Part shown: piece by piece, positions 27,105 to 37,600 of the stretch
Numbering within the stretch: position 1 is the stretch's first letter
How the letters are laid out: each line of letters opens with the position of its first letter
Assembly (NCBI GenBank): GCA_002256115.1
Contig: NKIK01000008.1
Span: 1 to 64,000, forward strand
Length of the DNA: 64,000 bases
Origin: Burkholderiales bacterium PBB3
Lineage (GTDB): Bacteria > Pseudomonadota > Gammaproteobacteria > Burkholderiales > Burkholderiaceae_C
Reading direction: 5' to 3'
The notes under the pieces: generated by a model
The model's database searches: none
Told to the model about the DNA's origin: nothing
What the model saw: the letters and a program-made list of their open reading frames with translations, nothing else
Position numbers and translations under genes: made by a program

Positions 27105-27158
27105 GGCGGTTAAAGCTTCTGACTTCGAGTTGCAAAGCCCTCGATTATAAGGTTGCCC

Positions 27159-28736
27159 CTAAAACAGCCGCATCCTTAGAACAAACTGCATGACGATTTG
27201 CATCACCACCATGCCCAAAGCAAAGCCCACTACGCCGTAGACCAGGCTTTGTAGCAATCGGTTGGTGCGTTGCTGCTCCACCAGCAAGGCACGCAATTCT
27301 GCGGAATTGTCATTGCCGTTGCGCCGTAAATAGGCACTCAGCAATTGGGGCAATTCAGGTACCAACTTAGCAAACTGAGGGGCTTGGTCACGCAGTTGGT
27401 CCAACAACTTTTGCGGGCCCATCTGGTTCACCATCCAGCGCTCCAGGAAGGGCTTGGCCGTGGCCCACAAATCCAGCTCCGGGTCCAATTCGCGCCCCAA
27501 ACCCTCAATATTGAGCAGAGTTTTCTGCAGCAGCACCAGCTGCGGCTGGATTTCCACCTGGAATCGCCGAGAGGTTTGGAACAGGCGCATCAGCACCAGA
27601 CCCAGCGATATCTCCTTCAGCGGTCGGTCAAAGTAAGGCTCGCAAACCGCGCGGATGGCGGCTTCCAGCTCATCTACCCGCGTGCCCGAGGGCACCCAAC
27701 CGGATTCAATGTGCAACTGGGCCACGCGCTTGTAATCGCGCCGAAAGAAAGCGATGAAGTTTTGCGCCAAATACTCTTTGTCGTTTTCCGTAAGCGTGCC
27801 TACGATGCCGAAGTCCAACGAGATATAGCGCCCGAACGTTTTGGGATCCAGACTGACTTGGATATTGCCAGGGTGCATGTCGGCGTGAAAAAAACCATCC
27901 CGAAACACCTGGGTAAAAAACAGAGTTACCCCATCGCGCGCCAGTTTGGGAATATCGACACCCGCTGCGCGCAGCCGGTCCACCTGGCTGATAGGCACGC
28001 CATGCATGCGCTCCATGACGATGACATCGGTCGTGCAGTAATCCCACAGCATCTCGGGGATCAACACCAGATCCAAGCCTTCCATATTGCGGCGCAACTG
28101 TGCCGCACTGGAGGCTTCACGGATCAAGTCAAGTTCGTCATGCAGGTACTTATCGAATTCAGCTACCACTTCGCGGGGACGCAGGCGCTTGCCATCCTCT
28201 GACATGCCTTCCACCCAACCCGCCATCATGCGCATCAAGCTCAAGTCTTTGTCTATCGCGCCCAGCATGCCGGGGCGCAATACCTTGACCGCTACCTCAC
28301 GGCGCTGGCCATTGCGGTCCAGCAGCACCGCAAAGTGCACCTGCGCTATGGACGCGCTGGCCACGGGCTGTTGGTCAAACGATTCAAAAATAGTGCCCAG
28401 TGGCTTGCCAAATGCGCGCTCAACAATCGCTACTGCAATCTGGGAGTCAAACGGTGGAACCTGATCCTGCAGCTTGGCTAGCTCATCGGCCACATCTAGC
28501 GGCAGCAGGTCGCGGCGGGTGGATAGCACTTGGCCAAACTTCACGAAAATCGGGCCCAAACGCTCCAACGCCTCCCGCAGACGCTGGCCGCGCGGCGCTT
28601 GCAAGCTGCGGCCAATGGTGAGTACGCGTGTCAGTAGCCGTAGCCAGGGCTTTTGAAAGCTGGTCAGAACCAGCTCATCCAAACCGTAGCGAAAGATGAC
28701 CCAAACAATAAAGGCCCCGCGCGACAGCCGCGTCAT
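27159..28736 (-). CDS. ubiB: UbiB, ubiquinone biosynthesis atypical kinase
   Basis: A 525-residue ABC1/ADCK family protein needed for ubiquinone synthesis, acting at the inner membrane as an ATPase on lipid intermediates. The KxGQ-region [16 protein letters not shown] is present, with the alanine-rich loop [10 protein letters not shown], the [12 protein letters not shown] catalytic segment and SLDFGIVG. Two C-terminal hydrophobic stretches ([20 protein letters not shown]) anchor it. Its start overlaps the ubiJ stop by four bases, so UbiJ and UbiB are coupled. Confidence 0.96.
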   Translation of the reverse strand: MTRLSRGAFIVWVIFRYGLDELVLTSFQKPWLRLLTRVLTIGRSLQAPRGQRLREALERLGPIFVKFGQVLSTRRDLLPLDVADELAKLQDQVPPFDSQIAVAIVERAFGKPLGTIFESFDQQPVASASIAQVHFAVLLDRNGQRREVAVKVLRPGMLGAIDKDLSLMRMMAGWVEGMSEDGKRLRPREVVAEFDKYLHDELDLIREASSAAQLRRNMEGLDLVLIPEMLWDYCTTDVIVMERMHGVPISQVDRLRAAGVDIPKLARDGVTLFFTQVFRDGFFHADMHPGNIQVSLDPKTFGRYISLDFGIVGTLTENDKEYLAQNFIAFFRRDYKRVAQLHIESGWVPSGTRVDELEAAIRAVCEPYFDRPLKEISLGLVLMRLFQTSRRFQVEIQPQLVLLQKTLLNIEGLGRELDPELDLWATAKPFLERWMVNQMGPQKLLDQLRDQAPQFAKLVPELPQLLSAYLRRNGNDNSAELRALLVEQQRTNRLLQSLVYGVVGFALGMVVMQIVMQFVLRMRLF

Positions 28737-29293
28737 GCCTGGGGCTCCGGCGGGGTGCTGGCGGGCGTGGGGCGTACAAACTGCTGCAGTGCCTGCGCCA
28801 AGCTACGGGCCGCTTGCACCAGCCCATGCGCAGGCGCATCGCCCATCACACGGGACAGGTCTTCTTCAATATCCCAGCGCACATGGTCAATCAACCAGTT
28901 CACCTCGGCCGCCAGCTGGACATCGCCCTCTATACGGACGTTGGGCTTGGCACCTTGCATCACCACCGCTTGGGCAATCGCGAATGGCGAAGTGTCGGTG
29001 ACCACAAGAGTGAGGTCGGGCGACGCATGGGTGTCCGCAATATCGAGCAACCCAGCGGGTGTCATGCTGATTTTGAAGGTCCACTGCTGCCACTGGACCA
29101 GCACCACACGGCCTTTTTGCCGCGCCAGGCGCTCCATGGCTTGTGGCTCTTGCATCAACACATGGTTGAACAGCAGGACGATGCGGCGGTGTGATTCCTC
29201 CACGATCCACTGGGGTGGAGTCACCGGGAGTTGAAAGCTCTGGAAAAAACCTTCCAGCAAAGAAAAAGGGGACTGTGTTGCCATAGTCCCCAT
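28733..29293 (-). CDS. ubiJ: UbiJ-like SCP2-domain accessory factor
   Basis: A 186-residue protein with an SCP2-like sterol-binding fold in the middle ([33 protein letters not shown]) and a helical C-terminal part ([19 protein letters not shown]). UbiJ carries ubiquinone intermediates in the soluble Ubi complex; the position between ubiE and ubiB supports the name. The ATG at 29293 has GGAGG 12 bases upstream; one at 29284 is also possible. The overall sequence is divergent, so the assignment rests on fold-like motifs and context. Confidence 0.82.
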   Translation of the reverse strand: MGTMATQSPFSLLEGFFQSFQLPVTPPQWIVEESHRRIVLLFNHVLMQEPQAMERLARQKGRVVLVQWQQWTFKISMTPAGLLDIADTHASPDLTLVVTDTSPFAIAQAVVMQGAKPNVRIEGDVQLAAEVNWLIDHVRWDIEEDLSRVMGDAPAHGLVQAARSLAQALQQFVRPTPASTPPEPQA

Positions 29294-29341
29294 TATCAGC
29301 CAGACCCTCCACGCTTCGTGCGTATCAGGGCAAGGATGCGC

Positions 29342-30316
29342 CTATTGCAAGGCCTGAACCCCGGCCACCAACCAGCCATTGCCGCCGCTCTTGGGCTTGG
29401 TCATATTCCAGACTTCGCGGAACGGGTTGGGACCAACAGAAGCGTCTTCGCGGATCATGCCGGAGAACTCCACGCTGGCCATGTACTCTGTTGGAAGCTC
29501 TTCAATACCTAGCAGGTGGGCATCTACCATCACCACATCGGTCATGTTCACAGTGCCGCCCGTGTGGGTTTCGCGTTCAGCCAACTGCGACTGAATCTCC
29601 AGCAGCATGGTGTCCGTCATCATGGCCCGCAATGCGGAAATATCAGAACGGTCCCAGGCGGCTTGCAAGGTCACAAAATTAGCCTTGGCGGCTTTAAGGA
29701 ACCCCTCGGTATCAAAACCGGCAGGAACACCCCAGCTTTGGCTGCCGGTGAGTGCGGACCCGATGATGGAGCCAGAGGCCTGCTTGGGCGCCTCAAAGGC
29801 CATGCTGTTGCGCTCCCAAGGCCGGGCCGATGCGTCGTTGCCAACATTTTCAGGGCGGTAAGGCTGAGCATCCGACACCGGCACATTGCCAGCACCTTGG
29901 AAAGCAAAAGGCGCGTTCGCGGGTGGCGAGGCCGGACTGCGGTTGCGCATAAACCACTTAAAAGCCATGAACGCTGCCAAGGCGAATAGGCCATACATCA
30001 ATATCTGGCCAAAGCCTTCACCCATTCCGAGGGAACTGGCCAACCAAGCCAAGCCCAAACCAGCGGCTAATCCGCCCAGCATGGCCCCCCAAGGGCGCTT
30101 GGGCGCAGCAGCCGGTGCTGCAGGTGTTGGCTTCGCTGCGGCCGCATTGGTGGCAGCAGCACCTGGCGCTGCGGGGGCCGCAGGCGCGGCATCGCGTTGC
30201 GCCACATTGGTGGACTGTTTGCCAACCGATTTGCCGCCGCCGATGCGTTTGGCCGCCTGCGCATCCAGACCCGACAAGCTGAGCATCGCAACCAAAACTA
30301 AAGACCAGATTTTCAT
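29342..30316 (-). CDS. Tim44-like domain protein, membrane-anchored
   Basis: A 324-residue protein with a signal peptide (MKIWSLVLVAMLSLSGLDAQA), a low-complexity Ala/Pro region, hydrophobic segments at about 85-120 including a Gly-rich stretch, then a Tim44-like C-terminal domain (about 180-324). Motifs include FLKAAKANFVTLQAAWDRSD and LRAMMTDTMLLEIQSQL. The ATG at 30316 has GGAG five bases upstream and is preferred over an in-frame start 16 codons earlier. Bacterial members are of unknown function; a role in lipid or protein handling at the membrane is possible. It lies between ubiE and ubiJ. Confidence 0.87.
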   Translation of the reverse strand: MKIWSLVLVAMLSLSGLDAQAAKRIGGGKSVGKQSTNVAQRDAAPAAPAAPGAAATNAAAAKPTPAAPAAAPKRPWGAMLGGLAAGLGLAWLASSLGMGEGFGQILMYGLFALAAFMAFKWFMRNRSPASPPANAPFAFQGAGNVPVSDAQPYRPENVGNDASARPWERNSMAFEAPKQASGSIIGSALTGSQSWGVPAGFDTEGFLKAAKANFVTLQAAWDRSDISALRAMMTDTMLLEIQSQLAERETHTGGTVNMTDVVMVDAHLLGIEELPTEYMASVEFSGMIREDASVGPNPFREVWNMTKPKSGGNGWLVAGVQALQ

Positions 30317-30367
30317 ATTCGCTCCAATGGAATTCTTAAGTGAGACCACTTGGCAAAAGCACAAGCC

Positions 30368-31099
30368 TCAGCACTTGATTCCAACATGCAATGCCACCAC
30401 GCCACCCGAGAGGTTGTGATAGTCCACATGGCCGAATCCACCTTTGTGCATCATGGTCTTCAATTCGGCTTGGCCGGGATGCATGCGAATGGACTCTGCC
30501 AAGTATTGGTAGCTGGCATCGTCACCCGCAACGACCTTGCCCAATTGGGGCAAAACTTTGAAGGAGTACCAGTCGTACAGCTTGGTCAAGGGGGGTGCTA
30601 CTTTGGAGAACTCCAGCACCAGCAATTTGCCACCCGGCTTGAGCACACGGTTCATTTCTGCCAATGCAATATCTTTGTGCGTCATATTGCGCAGGCCAAA
30701 GGCCACGCTCACCAAGTCAAAGTAATTGTCGGCAAATGGCAGCTTCTCGGCATCGCACACCAGGGTCGGCAATACAACGCCAGCATCCAGAAGGCGATTG
30801 CGCCCTGTGCTCAGCATGGCTTCGTTGATATCGGTGTGCACAACGAGCCCGGACTTTCCTACTTTCTTGGAAAACGCCATCGCCAAGTCGCCGGTTCCTC
30901 CGGCGATATCCAGCGCGCGGTCACCTTCCTTCAAGTTTGCGACTGTTACCGTGTAGGCCTTCCAAGCCCGGTGCAAACCCAGCGACATCAGGTCGTTCAT
31001 CAAATCGTACTTGGGTGCGACCGAGTCAAAAACGCCGCGGACTTTGCTGGCCTTTTCAGTCTCATCGACCGAACTGAATCCAAAATGGGTGGTAGACAT
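30368..31099 (-). CDS. ubiE: UbiE, bifunctional ubiquinone/menaquinone C-methyltransferase
   Basis: A 243-residue SAM-dependent methyltransferase acting in ubiquinone synthesis. Family motifs: [33 protein letters not shown] (SAM loop), [13 protein letters not shown], and the closing [16 protein letters not shown]. Length is typical. The DUF971 gene is upstream on the same strand, separated by 83 bases that hold a family-1 repeat; the Tim44-like gene follows. Confidence 0.97.
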   Translation of the reverse strand: MSTTHFGFSSVDETEKASKVRGVFDSVAPKYDLMNDLMSLGLHRAWKAYTVTVANLKEGDRALDIAGGTGDLAMAFSKKVGKSGLVVHTDINEAMLSTGRNRLLDAGVVLPTLVCDAEKLPFADNYFDLVSVAFGLRNMTHKDIALAEMNRVLKPGGKLLVLEFSKVAPPLTKLYDWYSFKVLPQLGKVVAGDDASYQYLAESIRMHPGQAELKTMMHKGGFGHVDYHNLSGGVVALHVGIKC

Positions 31100-31114
31100 A
31101 AATTTATGAAGAAT

Positions 31115-31170
31115 CGGGCTCTAGGCCCCTAGGAATGTGCGGGAGCAGCTACTAAATGTATAGCAAATTC
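31115..31170 (+). repeat. Dispersed repeat family 1, copy B, between DUF971 and ubiE
   Basis: It contains GGGCTCTAGGCCCCTAGG, TGTGCGGGAGCAGCTACT and TGTATAGCAAATT. It fills most of the 83-base gap between the two genes. Confidence 0.75.
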
Positions 31171-31182
31171 AATTGAAGCTAT

Positions 31183-31596
31183 TCAATGACTTGAACAGCC
31201 GTGACCGGCTGGAGCAAGCATCAGCGTGTCCCGGGTAAGCCCGGCAAGCTGCAGCCGCTTCTCATAGTCTTCCCAAAGAGAGGTCTGCTGCGATCCCAAA
31301 AAATACAGATAGTCCCAAGAGAAAATACCAGTGTCGTGTCCATCAGAAAATCTGGGTTGAACGGCATAGTTGCCAACCGGGTCCAACGCATCCAGCACGA
31401 CATCTCGTTTACCAGTTTGAAGAGTCTCTTGCCCAGGACCATGCCCCTGTACCTCCGCAGAAGGAGAGTACACACGCATCAGCTCAAATGGAATGGAAAA
31501 GCTGGCTCCGTCAGAGAAAGAGACCTCTAACACGCGTGACTGACCATGCACGGTCAAACCCAGTGGCACCGGAGCACCCGCCTTCAAACCCGCCAT
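31183..31596 (-). CDS. DUF971 family protein
   Basis: A 137-residue protein of the DUF971 family, related to the N-terminal domain of gamma-butyrobetaine hydroxylase. VHGQSRVLEVSFSDGASFSI and FELMRVYSPSAEVQGHG are typical, as is IFSWDYLYFLG. The function is unknown; the family often lies near ubiE or iron-sulfur genes. The tail GHGCSSH is rich in Cys and His. It starts 33 bases downstream of the tpsB stop on the same strand. Confidence 0.87.
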   Translation of the reverse strand: MAGLKAGAPVPLGLTVHGQSRVLEVSFSDGASFSIPFELMRVYSPSAEVQGHGPGQETLQTGKRDVVLDALDPVGNYAVQPRFSDGHDTGIFSWDYLYFLGSQQTSLWEDYEKRLQLAGLTRDTLMLAPAGHGCSSH

Positions 31597-31629
31597 GGAC
31601 TTTTACCCTAAAAATCAGCTACGCAGATG

Positions 31630-33258
31630 CTAAAACCGCGCAGCCATGTTGATATGCAACTTATAGTCGCCCGCCTGCGGCAGCCCGGATACAGACTGCA
31701 GCGACACTGCACTGCCCGTGATAACTCGACCATAGTCGGCGCTGAGGCTATAGCTTGAACCTACGTAACGCAGACCCAAGCCAAGACTGGACAGACTATC
31801 GCGCGCAGGCTTCGCGTTGGCGATTGATACATTATTGCCTAGCCAACCAGCATCCACAAACCCAACCAAGCGTAAACCCGTGATCAGCTCGGGCGATGTC
31901 ATCTCAGTGGATACCAGCACGCCACTGTCACCGGCCAAAGGCCTCTCGGTAGTTCCGCGCACAGACGACGCTCCGCCCAGACCGAATTGCTCACCGGAAA
32001 TAAGCGCTTCAGGGCTGTATTGAAACTGACCACGTAAACTCCATAGCCAGCCGCTGGGCAAGCCTGTCGCGTAGTTACCACTACCGCGAAGTGCTTTCCA
32101 ACGCACCGTAGTGACCCGCGGATCCTCCGACTGGTAAGAAGCCAGATTTTCTGCTCCTGCAACCGGCATATTCATGGCCAAGTTAGCGCTAAAACCCCAT
32201 ACGGATGTGTCGGTTTCCATCTTGGCGCTGTAACCAAAAGTCAAAGGCACGCTGCGTCGAACCTCCTGGCCTGCCAACGGCGTGCCGTTGATCTGGGTGA
32301 CATCAAATTGCTTGTCATCCAAGCCAAGCTCTAACGAACCGCGATACCCACCTACAGGTGCCAAGTACTGCGTATAACTGAGACCGAAGGTGCTGCCCGC
32401 CCCGGTACTGTTGAAGGTGCCAAAGTCACCAGCGAGATCTGAGCGGGTTAAATTGGCACCCAGCACACCCCCCAGGCGGTACAAAGGGGCTCTGTAGTTC
32501 AACCCGAACTGCCTCACCGCGCTCGGGCTTTGCAGGGAAGTGGTGTAGGCCGCCGTCAGTTGGTGGTCCATGTCAAATAAATTGGAGTGCCCACCTGCCA
32601 AAGTAAACCGATCTTGCCCGGTCGCCGATGAGCCGGCATTGCTCAAGCTGGCAGCAAAATTCCAGGGGCGAGCCTCCTTCACCACAATTCTTGCGTCAAT
32701 TTTGTCGGCCTCTTCCGACTCTTTCAGAGCAATTTGTACTTTTTTGCCTTGGCTCTCGTTTGCGATGGTGGTCTGAATTGCAAGCGTATTGAAATTCGGT
32801 GCCTGGCCTTCGACCAGTTCGGGCAAGCTGGCCCTGATATTGGCAACGGAGATGCGGTCATTGCCTTCCACCACTACTTTGCCAATCACAAACTTGACGA
32901 TGTTCAGGGTCACCGATTGACCGACTTCTTGGGGTGGCAAAGCAACACGGTGCAATCCGAAACCCTGGTCCTTCAACGCCTGCTCTAGAGCTGCAGTTGC
33001 TTTTTGCAAGGTTTCCAGAGTCGCATCAGCCCGCAGAAAAGGGGCCAAGATCTTGGAAACTTCGCCAGCAGCCAACGGGTTTTCACCGGTGATATCAAAT
33101 CCTTTGATCACGAAAGTGGTGGCCACTGCGTTTGGTGCAGCCGCCGCTGGCACTTGGGCATGGGCCAGCCCGCCCAGGAAACTAAGCGTAAGCGCTGACA
33201 CCAAAAGACGGACTTTCGGGCTTTCTTGCAAGAACTGGGGGTACCGCGTGTTCAACAT
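31630..33258 (-). CDS. TpsB/ShlB/FhaC family outer-membrane transporter (two-partner secretion)
   Basis: A 542-residue outer-membrane protein of the Omp85 superfamily that should secrete the large exoprotein encoded upstream. After a signal peptide (VSALTLSFLGGLAHA) come POTRA-like domains at roughly 40-165 (GFDITGENPLAAGEV; VIGKVVVEGNDRISVANIRA) and then a 16-strand barrel. The barrel has the loop motif FGLGGASSVRGTTERP, whose V-R-G is the family signature, and it ends INMAARF with the usual C-terminal aromatic residue. The ATG at 33258 lies two bases after the fecR stop with AGG upstream, so translation is coupled; an ATG four codons earlier is less likely. Confidence 0.92.
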   Translation of the reverse strand: MLNTRYPQFLQESPKVRLLVSALTLSFLGGLAHAQVPAAAAPNAVATTFVIKGFDITGENPLAAGEVSKILAPFLRADATLETLQKATAALEQALKDQGFGLHRVALPPQEVGQSVTLNIVKFVIGKVVVEGNDRISVANIRASLPELVEGQAPNFNTLAIQTTIANESQGKKVQIALKESEEADKIDARIVVKEARPWNFAASLSNAGSSATGQDRFTLAGGHSNLFDMDHQLTAAYTTSLQSPSAVRQFGLNYRAPLYRLGGVLGANLTRSDLAGDFGTFNSTGAGSTFGLSYTQYLAPVGGYRGSLELGLDDKQFDVTQINGTPLAGQEVRRSVPLTFGYSAKMETDTSVWGFSANLAMNMPVAGAENLASYQSEDPRVTTVRWKALRGSGNYATGLPSGWLWSLRGQFQYSPEALISGEQFGLGGASSVRGTTERPLAGDSGVLVSTEMTSPELITGLRLVGFVDAGWLGNNVSIANAKPARDSLSSLGLGLRYVGSSYSLSADYGRVITGSAVSLQSVSGLPQAGDYKLHINMAARF

Positions 33259-33260
33259 AA

Positions 33261-34631
33261 TTACCTGCATTGGTTGAGGGGTTTGACGCCAGACTCACCC
33301 AGAACGCTCGCCAGCAGAGGGTTCTTACTATTGGGCATTGGGGTTCGATCAAACTCCAAAAACAGAGGTGTGAGCTGCGGGCGTATGGTGTTTCCGTCCA
33401 AGCCAGCAAAACCCGTCTCTCCGCGCCCCAAGTGCAGGGTCTGCGTAGGCGTGGTGACCTCAATATGCCCATCCCGCACAAATACAAAAAGTCCTTCCTG
33501 CGCATCATCGAGCGCGCTGGCAGAAAAGAGCTGTTTGGTGTCCACTTGAACGCTATCAGGGCGTTCGATGCTGTTGATGGTTGGACTCACGAGGGGGGTA
33601 ACTACCGTCGGGCTGACAAACAAACCTTGACCAACGTTCAGAACTTGCACTTCCGTTTTACCGATTTGTGTAACTTCAATCGTACCCAGCCACGTGTAAA
33701 AGTTGCAACCTAGGACTTTGGGGTCTGTACCGCAGTCCAGATCCAATCCGGTGCCACGAATACCTATAGTGGCAGTGTTAGTCGTGAAGCGCACATTGCG
33801 GTTATTGGACTTGCCAATCAGGCCCGTCAATGCGCGCAGTGAGCCACTGAGCAGAGAGACCAAAAACCGGCCATCCTTGGGGTTTTGGTCGTCAAATACA
33901 AAGCTGTCCACGCGAAAGCGAGTACCGGCCCCCAGCGTCAACCGGCTGTCATCGCGAAACGCAATGACGGCCTTGGCACCCATTTTGGTCTCCAGGGTTT
34001 CGCCGGGGTAAACACTGGCACCTGCAGCCATGGCACGGCGCTCCCCACTGGTATCCAGTGCACTCAGCTCGCCTTGCAGGGTTACCACTTTGGCACTGGC
34101 TTGGACAATATTTGCTCGGGCTTTTTCTGGCACTTTGCCAGACTCGGCACGGCAATCTGCGGCACACAAGCGGGCATCAAAATCCGTACCGCGAATTCCG
34201 ATCGTGGCAGTATTGGTAACAACGCGCGCCGAGTTCGTCGAACCCTTGGAAATCAAACCAGTGATTGCGCGGAAGCCTCCTTTGAGTAGTTGCATCACCA
34301 TGCTGTTATCAGGCGCCGACTCCTTAAATCGATATTGTTGAATAACAATGTCAGAGTTGGGTCGCACCGTCATACGGGTGCCATCTTGCAGTTTGATCAC
34401 TGCCGAGGCACCGTCTGCGGTGGTCAGCCGATCACCTTCTTTGAGTGGAAGCCCTTTGCCCAAAGTGCGTGGCGTCTGACCACTGGACTGGGCGAACCCG
34501 ACACCACGTGCGAAATCGACTTCACCCACCGCCTGGGCTCCAGCAGCCGTACAAATAAATACCAAAGCACTGGCCCAGAGAGGCCGCGCACTCAACAGCT
34601 TGGAGGGCCATGCCCGAATCATGGACGACAT
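33261..34631 (-). CDS. Exported protein with two FecR domains
   Basis: A 456-residue protein with a signal peptide (ALVFICTAAGAQA) and two FecR-type domains in tandem, at about 50-160 and 215-330. Each has a LxxGDRLTT- or YPGETLETK-like start and the repeated motif TNTATIGIRGT. The last 120 residues are unassigned and end in Cys-Arg. It is probably periplasmic. FecR domains sense or bind partners in iron signalling, but no sigma factor or TonB receptor is nearby; here the gene lies between a TpsA exoprotein and its TpsB. Its start overlaps the exoprotein stop by 13 bases and AAGGG lies five bases before the ATG. A secretion accessory role is inference. Confidence 0.88.
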   Translation of the reverse strand: MSSMIRAWPSKLLSARPLWASALVFICTAAGAQAVGEVDFARGVGFAQSSGQTPRTLGKGLPLKEGDRLTTADGASAVIKLQDGTRMTVRPNSDIVIQQYRFKESAPDNSMVMQLLKGGFRAITGLISKGSTNSARVVTNTATIGIRGTDFDARLCAADCRAESGKVPEKARANIVQASAKVVTLQGELSALDTSGERRAMAAGASVYPGETLETKMGAKAVIAFRDDSRLTLGAGTRFRVDSFVFDDQNPKDGRFLVSLLSGSLRALTGLIGKSNNRNVRFTTNTATIGIRGTGLDLDCGTDPKVLGCNFYTWLGTIEVTQIGKTEVQVLNVGQGLFVSPTVVTPLVSPTINSIERPDSVQVDTKQLFSASALDDAQEGLFVFVRDGHIEVTTPTQTLHLGRGETGFAGLDGNTIRPQLTPLFLEFDRTPMPNSKNPLLASVLGESGVKPLNQCR

Positions 34632-37600
34632 ACTTGCCCTTCAGAAACAATTAACTCTTTGCTCAGATCGCGATCTTTCTCTTTGTCCTTGGTGCTCAGG
34701 CTCTCCAACTGACTCCCCGACCGATCCACCGCCAGGTCTGACGCAGTAGTCATCAGCGCGACCACAAGATCAGCAGCAGAATTCGAAGATGTCGAAGAGC
34801 GCGGTGGTGTAACCGCCAAAGAGTTCACTTGGTAGGAGACCGGTTGATACCCTGAAGTTGCATTGGGTCCGAGTGTAAGTGTGCCACCGGCTGCTGCACT
34901 CACACCCAGCGGGGCGAGTACTGAAGAGTTTTGTGTGAGATTATTGGCGGCGGTCACGACCACCGCACCCGCTTTGGACTCAATCGGACCATTCAATGTA
35001 ATGTTGCCCGCACTGGTGAGATTGGTCGCAACCAATGCAATGTCTCCACCCGCAGCAATACCGGCGGCTCCAATCGATAAAGGGCTGTTGGCCTTCAAAC
35101 TCACTTTGGCACCGGGGCTCGATGCACTGATCAACCCTTGATCCAAACTCGTGATGCCACCAGTGTTGGTTATCTTGATATTGCCTCCAGTGTTGATGAT
35201 TCCGGAGGTAGTTAACACTCCTTCATTCACCAACTCAATATCGCCAGCGCCTGTGTTTTCAGCGTTGAAAGACGACAATCGATTTCCCGTAGAAGGAAGT
35301 AGCGTTCCGGCAGTAGACTTTGTGGTCAATGCCGCCTGCTGAATGGCCCCCGTCTGACGAATAGCACCACTCTGCGCCGTGAGCGTCACTACGGGCGAGG
35401 TGATATTACCTACAACAATGTCACCACTAGCGCGAGTCACCTCTACGCTGGCCGCAATCAAGTTGCCAGATGTTTGATCAAAGTTGCCGGTAACTCTAAA
35501 TGCCCCTGGCGTACTAACAGTGCCACCAGACTGTGCGTAGCCAGCAGTGGTAATGGCTCCTGCCACTTGCAAAGAACCACCTTCCACGACCAAACTGCCT
35601 CCCAAGTTAAAGCTTTGAAGCGTCACGTTACCCGCACCTGCATTTAAAGTTACCCGACTGGTGTTAGTAGGAAAAACGACACTACGTACGTTGGCCCCTT
35701 CTGGCACCACATCCCAATTCTTTGGGTCGCTCCATAGGTCGCCCGCAGCTCCCAACCAGTTTGAACTTTCTCGCACCGCGATGTCGGCGGTAGTTACAGT
35801 TTCTCCAATGAAGGTGTAGTTCCTAGCGTCGGCACCATTTAGGCCCAGCCCAGTAATCAACACCTTCTTAGCGACACCGGCGTTCTTATCCGAAAACTCA
35901 GCCTTGAGATCAGTTGTAGCCACTGCATCTCCAGCTATCAAACCATTCAGGACGAGCTTGGTAGAGTCAATAGTGGCATCAGTCTTGCCGTCATACGTCT
36001 TATTCAAAGCGCTCACCCCACTAACCACCAAACTCTTAGGATTAATGGTTGCCGTGGCATTCACATTAGTCACCCCAAGTGTGTAGTTCTGGGCATCTGA
36101 ACCTGAAAGTGACAAGCCGGACACACTTACAGGTTTATTGACACCTACGTTTTTGTCCAAAAAGCTACCCACAGTTGGTGCCAAGGCAATACTGTCCCCA
36201 GGCACTGCCCCTGACAACACACCGCCAAGTAGAGTCGCACTGGTAGTTCCGTCATAAACCTTGTCAGCAGCGGTCAATGTGCTTACCCCAAGTGCTAGAG
36301 GTGTAATGTTTGCGACCGCAGAGGTAGAACTAGCGCCCAAACTGTAATTGCGAGCGTCGGCACCACCCAAAACCAATCCGTTCAAAACCACGGGCTTACT
36401 ATTTCCCACGTTCTTGTCTAAAAATGCGCCGGAAAGGGCACCGATCGAAACACTGTCTCCGGCTATCGCACCTAAGAGGTTACCTCCCGATATCGTCGCA
36501 GTCGTCGTGCCGTCATACACCTTGTTGGCTGCAGTGACAGTCCCCACCGACAAAGTCTTGGCAGTGATGTTTGCTGTAGCCGTCGTGCTCACCGACCCAA
36601 GGCTGTAGTTGCCCGCATCGGCCCCACCCAGCAACATGCCTCCTAGCGCGATGGTGTAGGTGCCCACGTTTTTGCTGGCAAAGCTGCCCGTCGGGGCACT
36701 TAAGGTTACCTTGTCACCGCTTATCTCACCCGAGAGCACTCCACCCGATAACGTGGCCGTCGTCGTGGCGTCGTAGACTTTGTTGGCCGCCGTCACCGCG
36801 CTCACACTCAAGGCCTTGGCTGTGATGTCAGCTTGCGCTGTCGCACTATTGGTGCTCAATACATAGTTGCCCGCATCCGTACCCGTCAACGCCAATCCAT
36901 TAACGGTGACCACTTTGGCGGTCCCCACTGCTTTGTCCGCAAAGCTTGCCGTCACCGGGCTCAGCCCTACCGTATCGCCACCAATCGCCCCCGTCAGAGC
37001 ACCTCCCGATACCGACGCTGCCGCCGTGCCGTCATACACCTTGTTCGAGGCTGTGAATGTGCCTGCGCTTATCGTCTTGGCAGTGATGTCCGCTGTCGCA
37101 GTCGCACTGGAGCTGCTCAGCGTGTAGTTGCCCGCATCCGCTCCACCCAAGCTAAATCCACTGAGCGTGACAACCTTGCCCGTGCCTACGTTCTTGCTGT
37201 CAAAGGTGCCTATACCCCCGGTCACCGTCAAAACATCACCAACCAGTTTTCCACCAAAAATAGTGTCAGTTGTGGACACCGTGGCGCTTGAAGTGCGGTC
37301 GTAAGTCTTACTGGATGCCTTAATGCCTGTGACTGAAGAAATGGATGCTGGCGTGATTGAAAGAAGCGCCGCGCCCAAATTCAATGTGTAGTTGCTTGCT
37401 AGGCCGGTACCGTCTGCCAACGCCAGCGTGCCCAAAGTTACGGGCTTGTTGCTTCCCACATTCTTGTCAGTCATCGTGCCACTGCCGCTCAGACCCAGTG
37501 TTTCGCTATTGACTAAACCAGTCAGAGAAAACAGTGTTGCCCCGACAATATTAGTACCGTCGTAAACCCTCGTGCCTGCTGGGCTGATACTGGCAACAGC

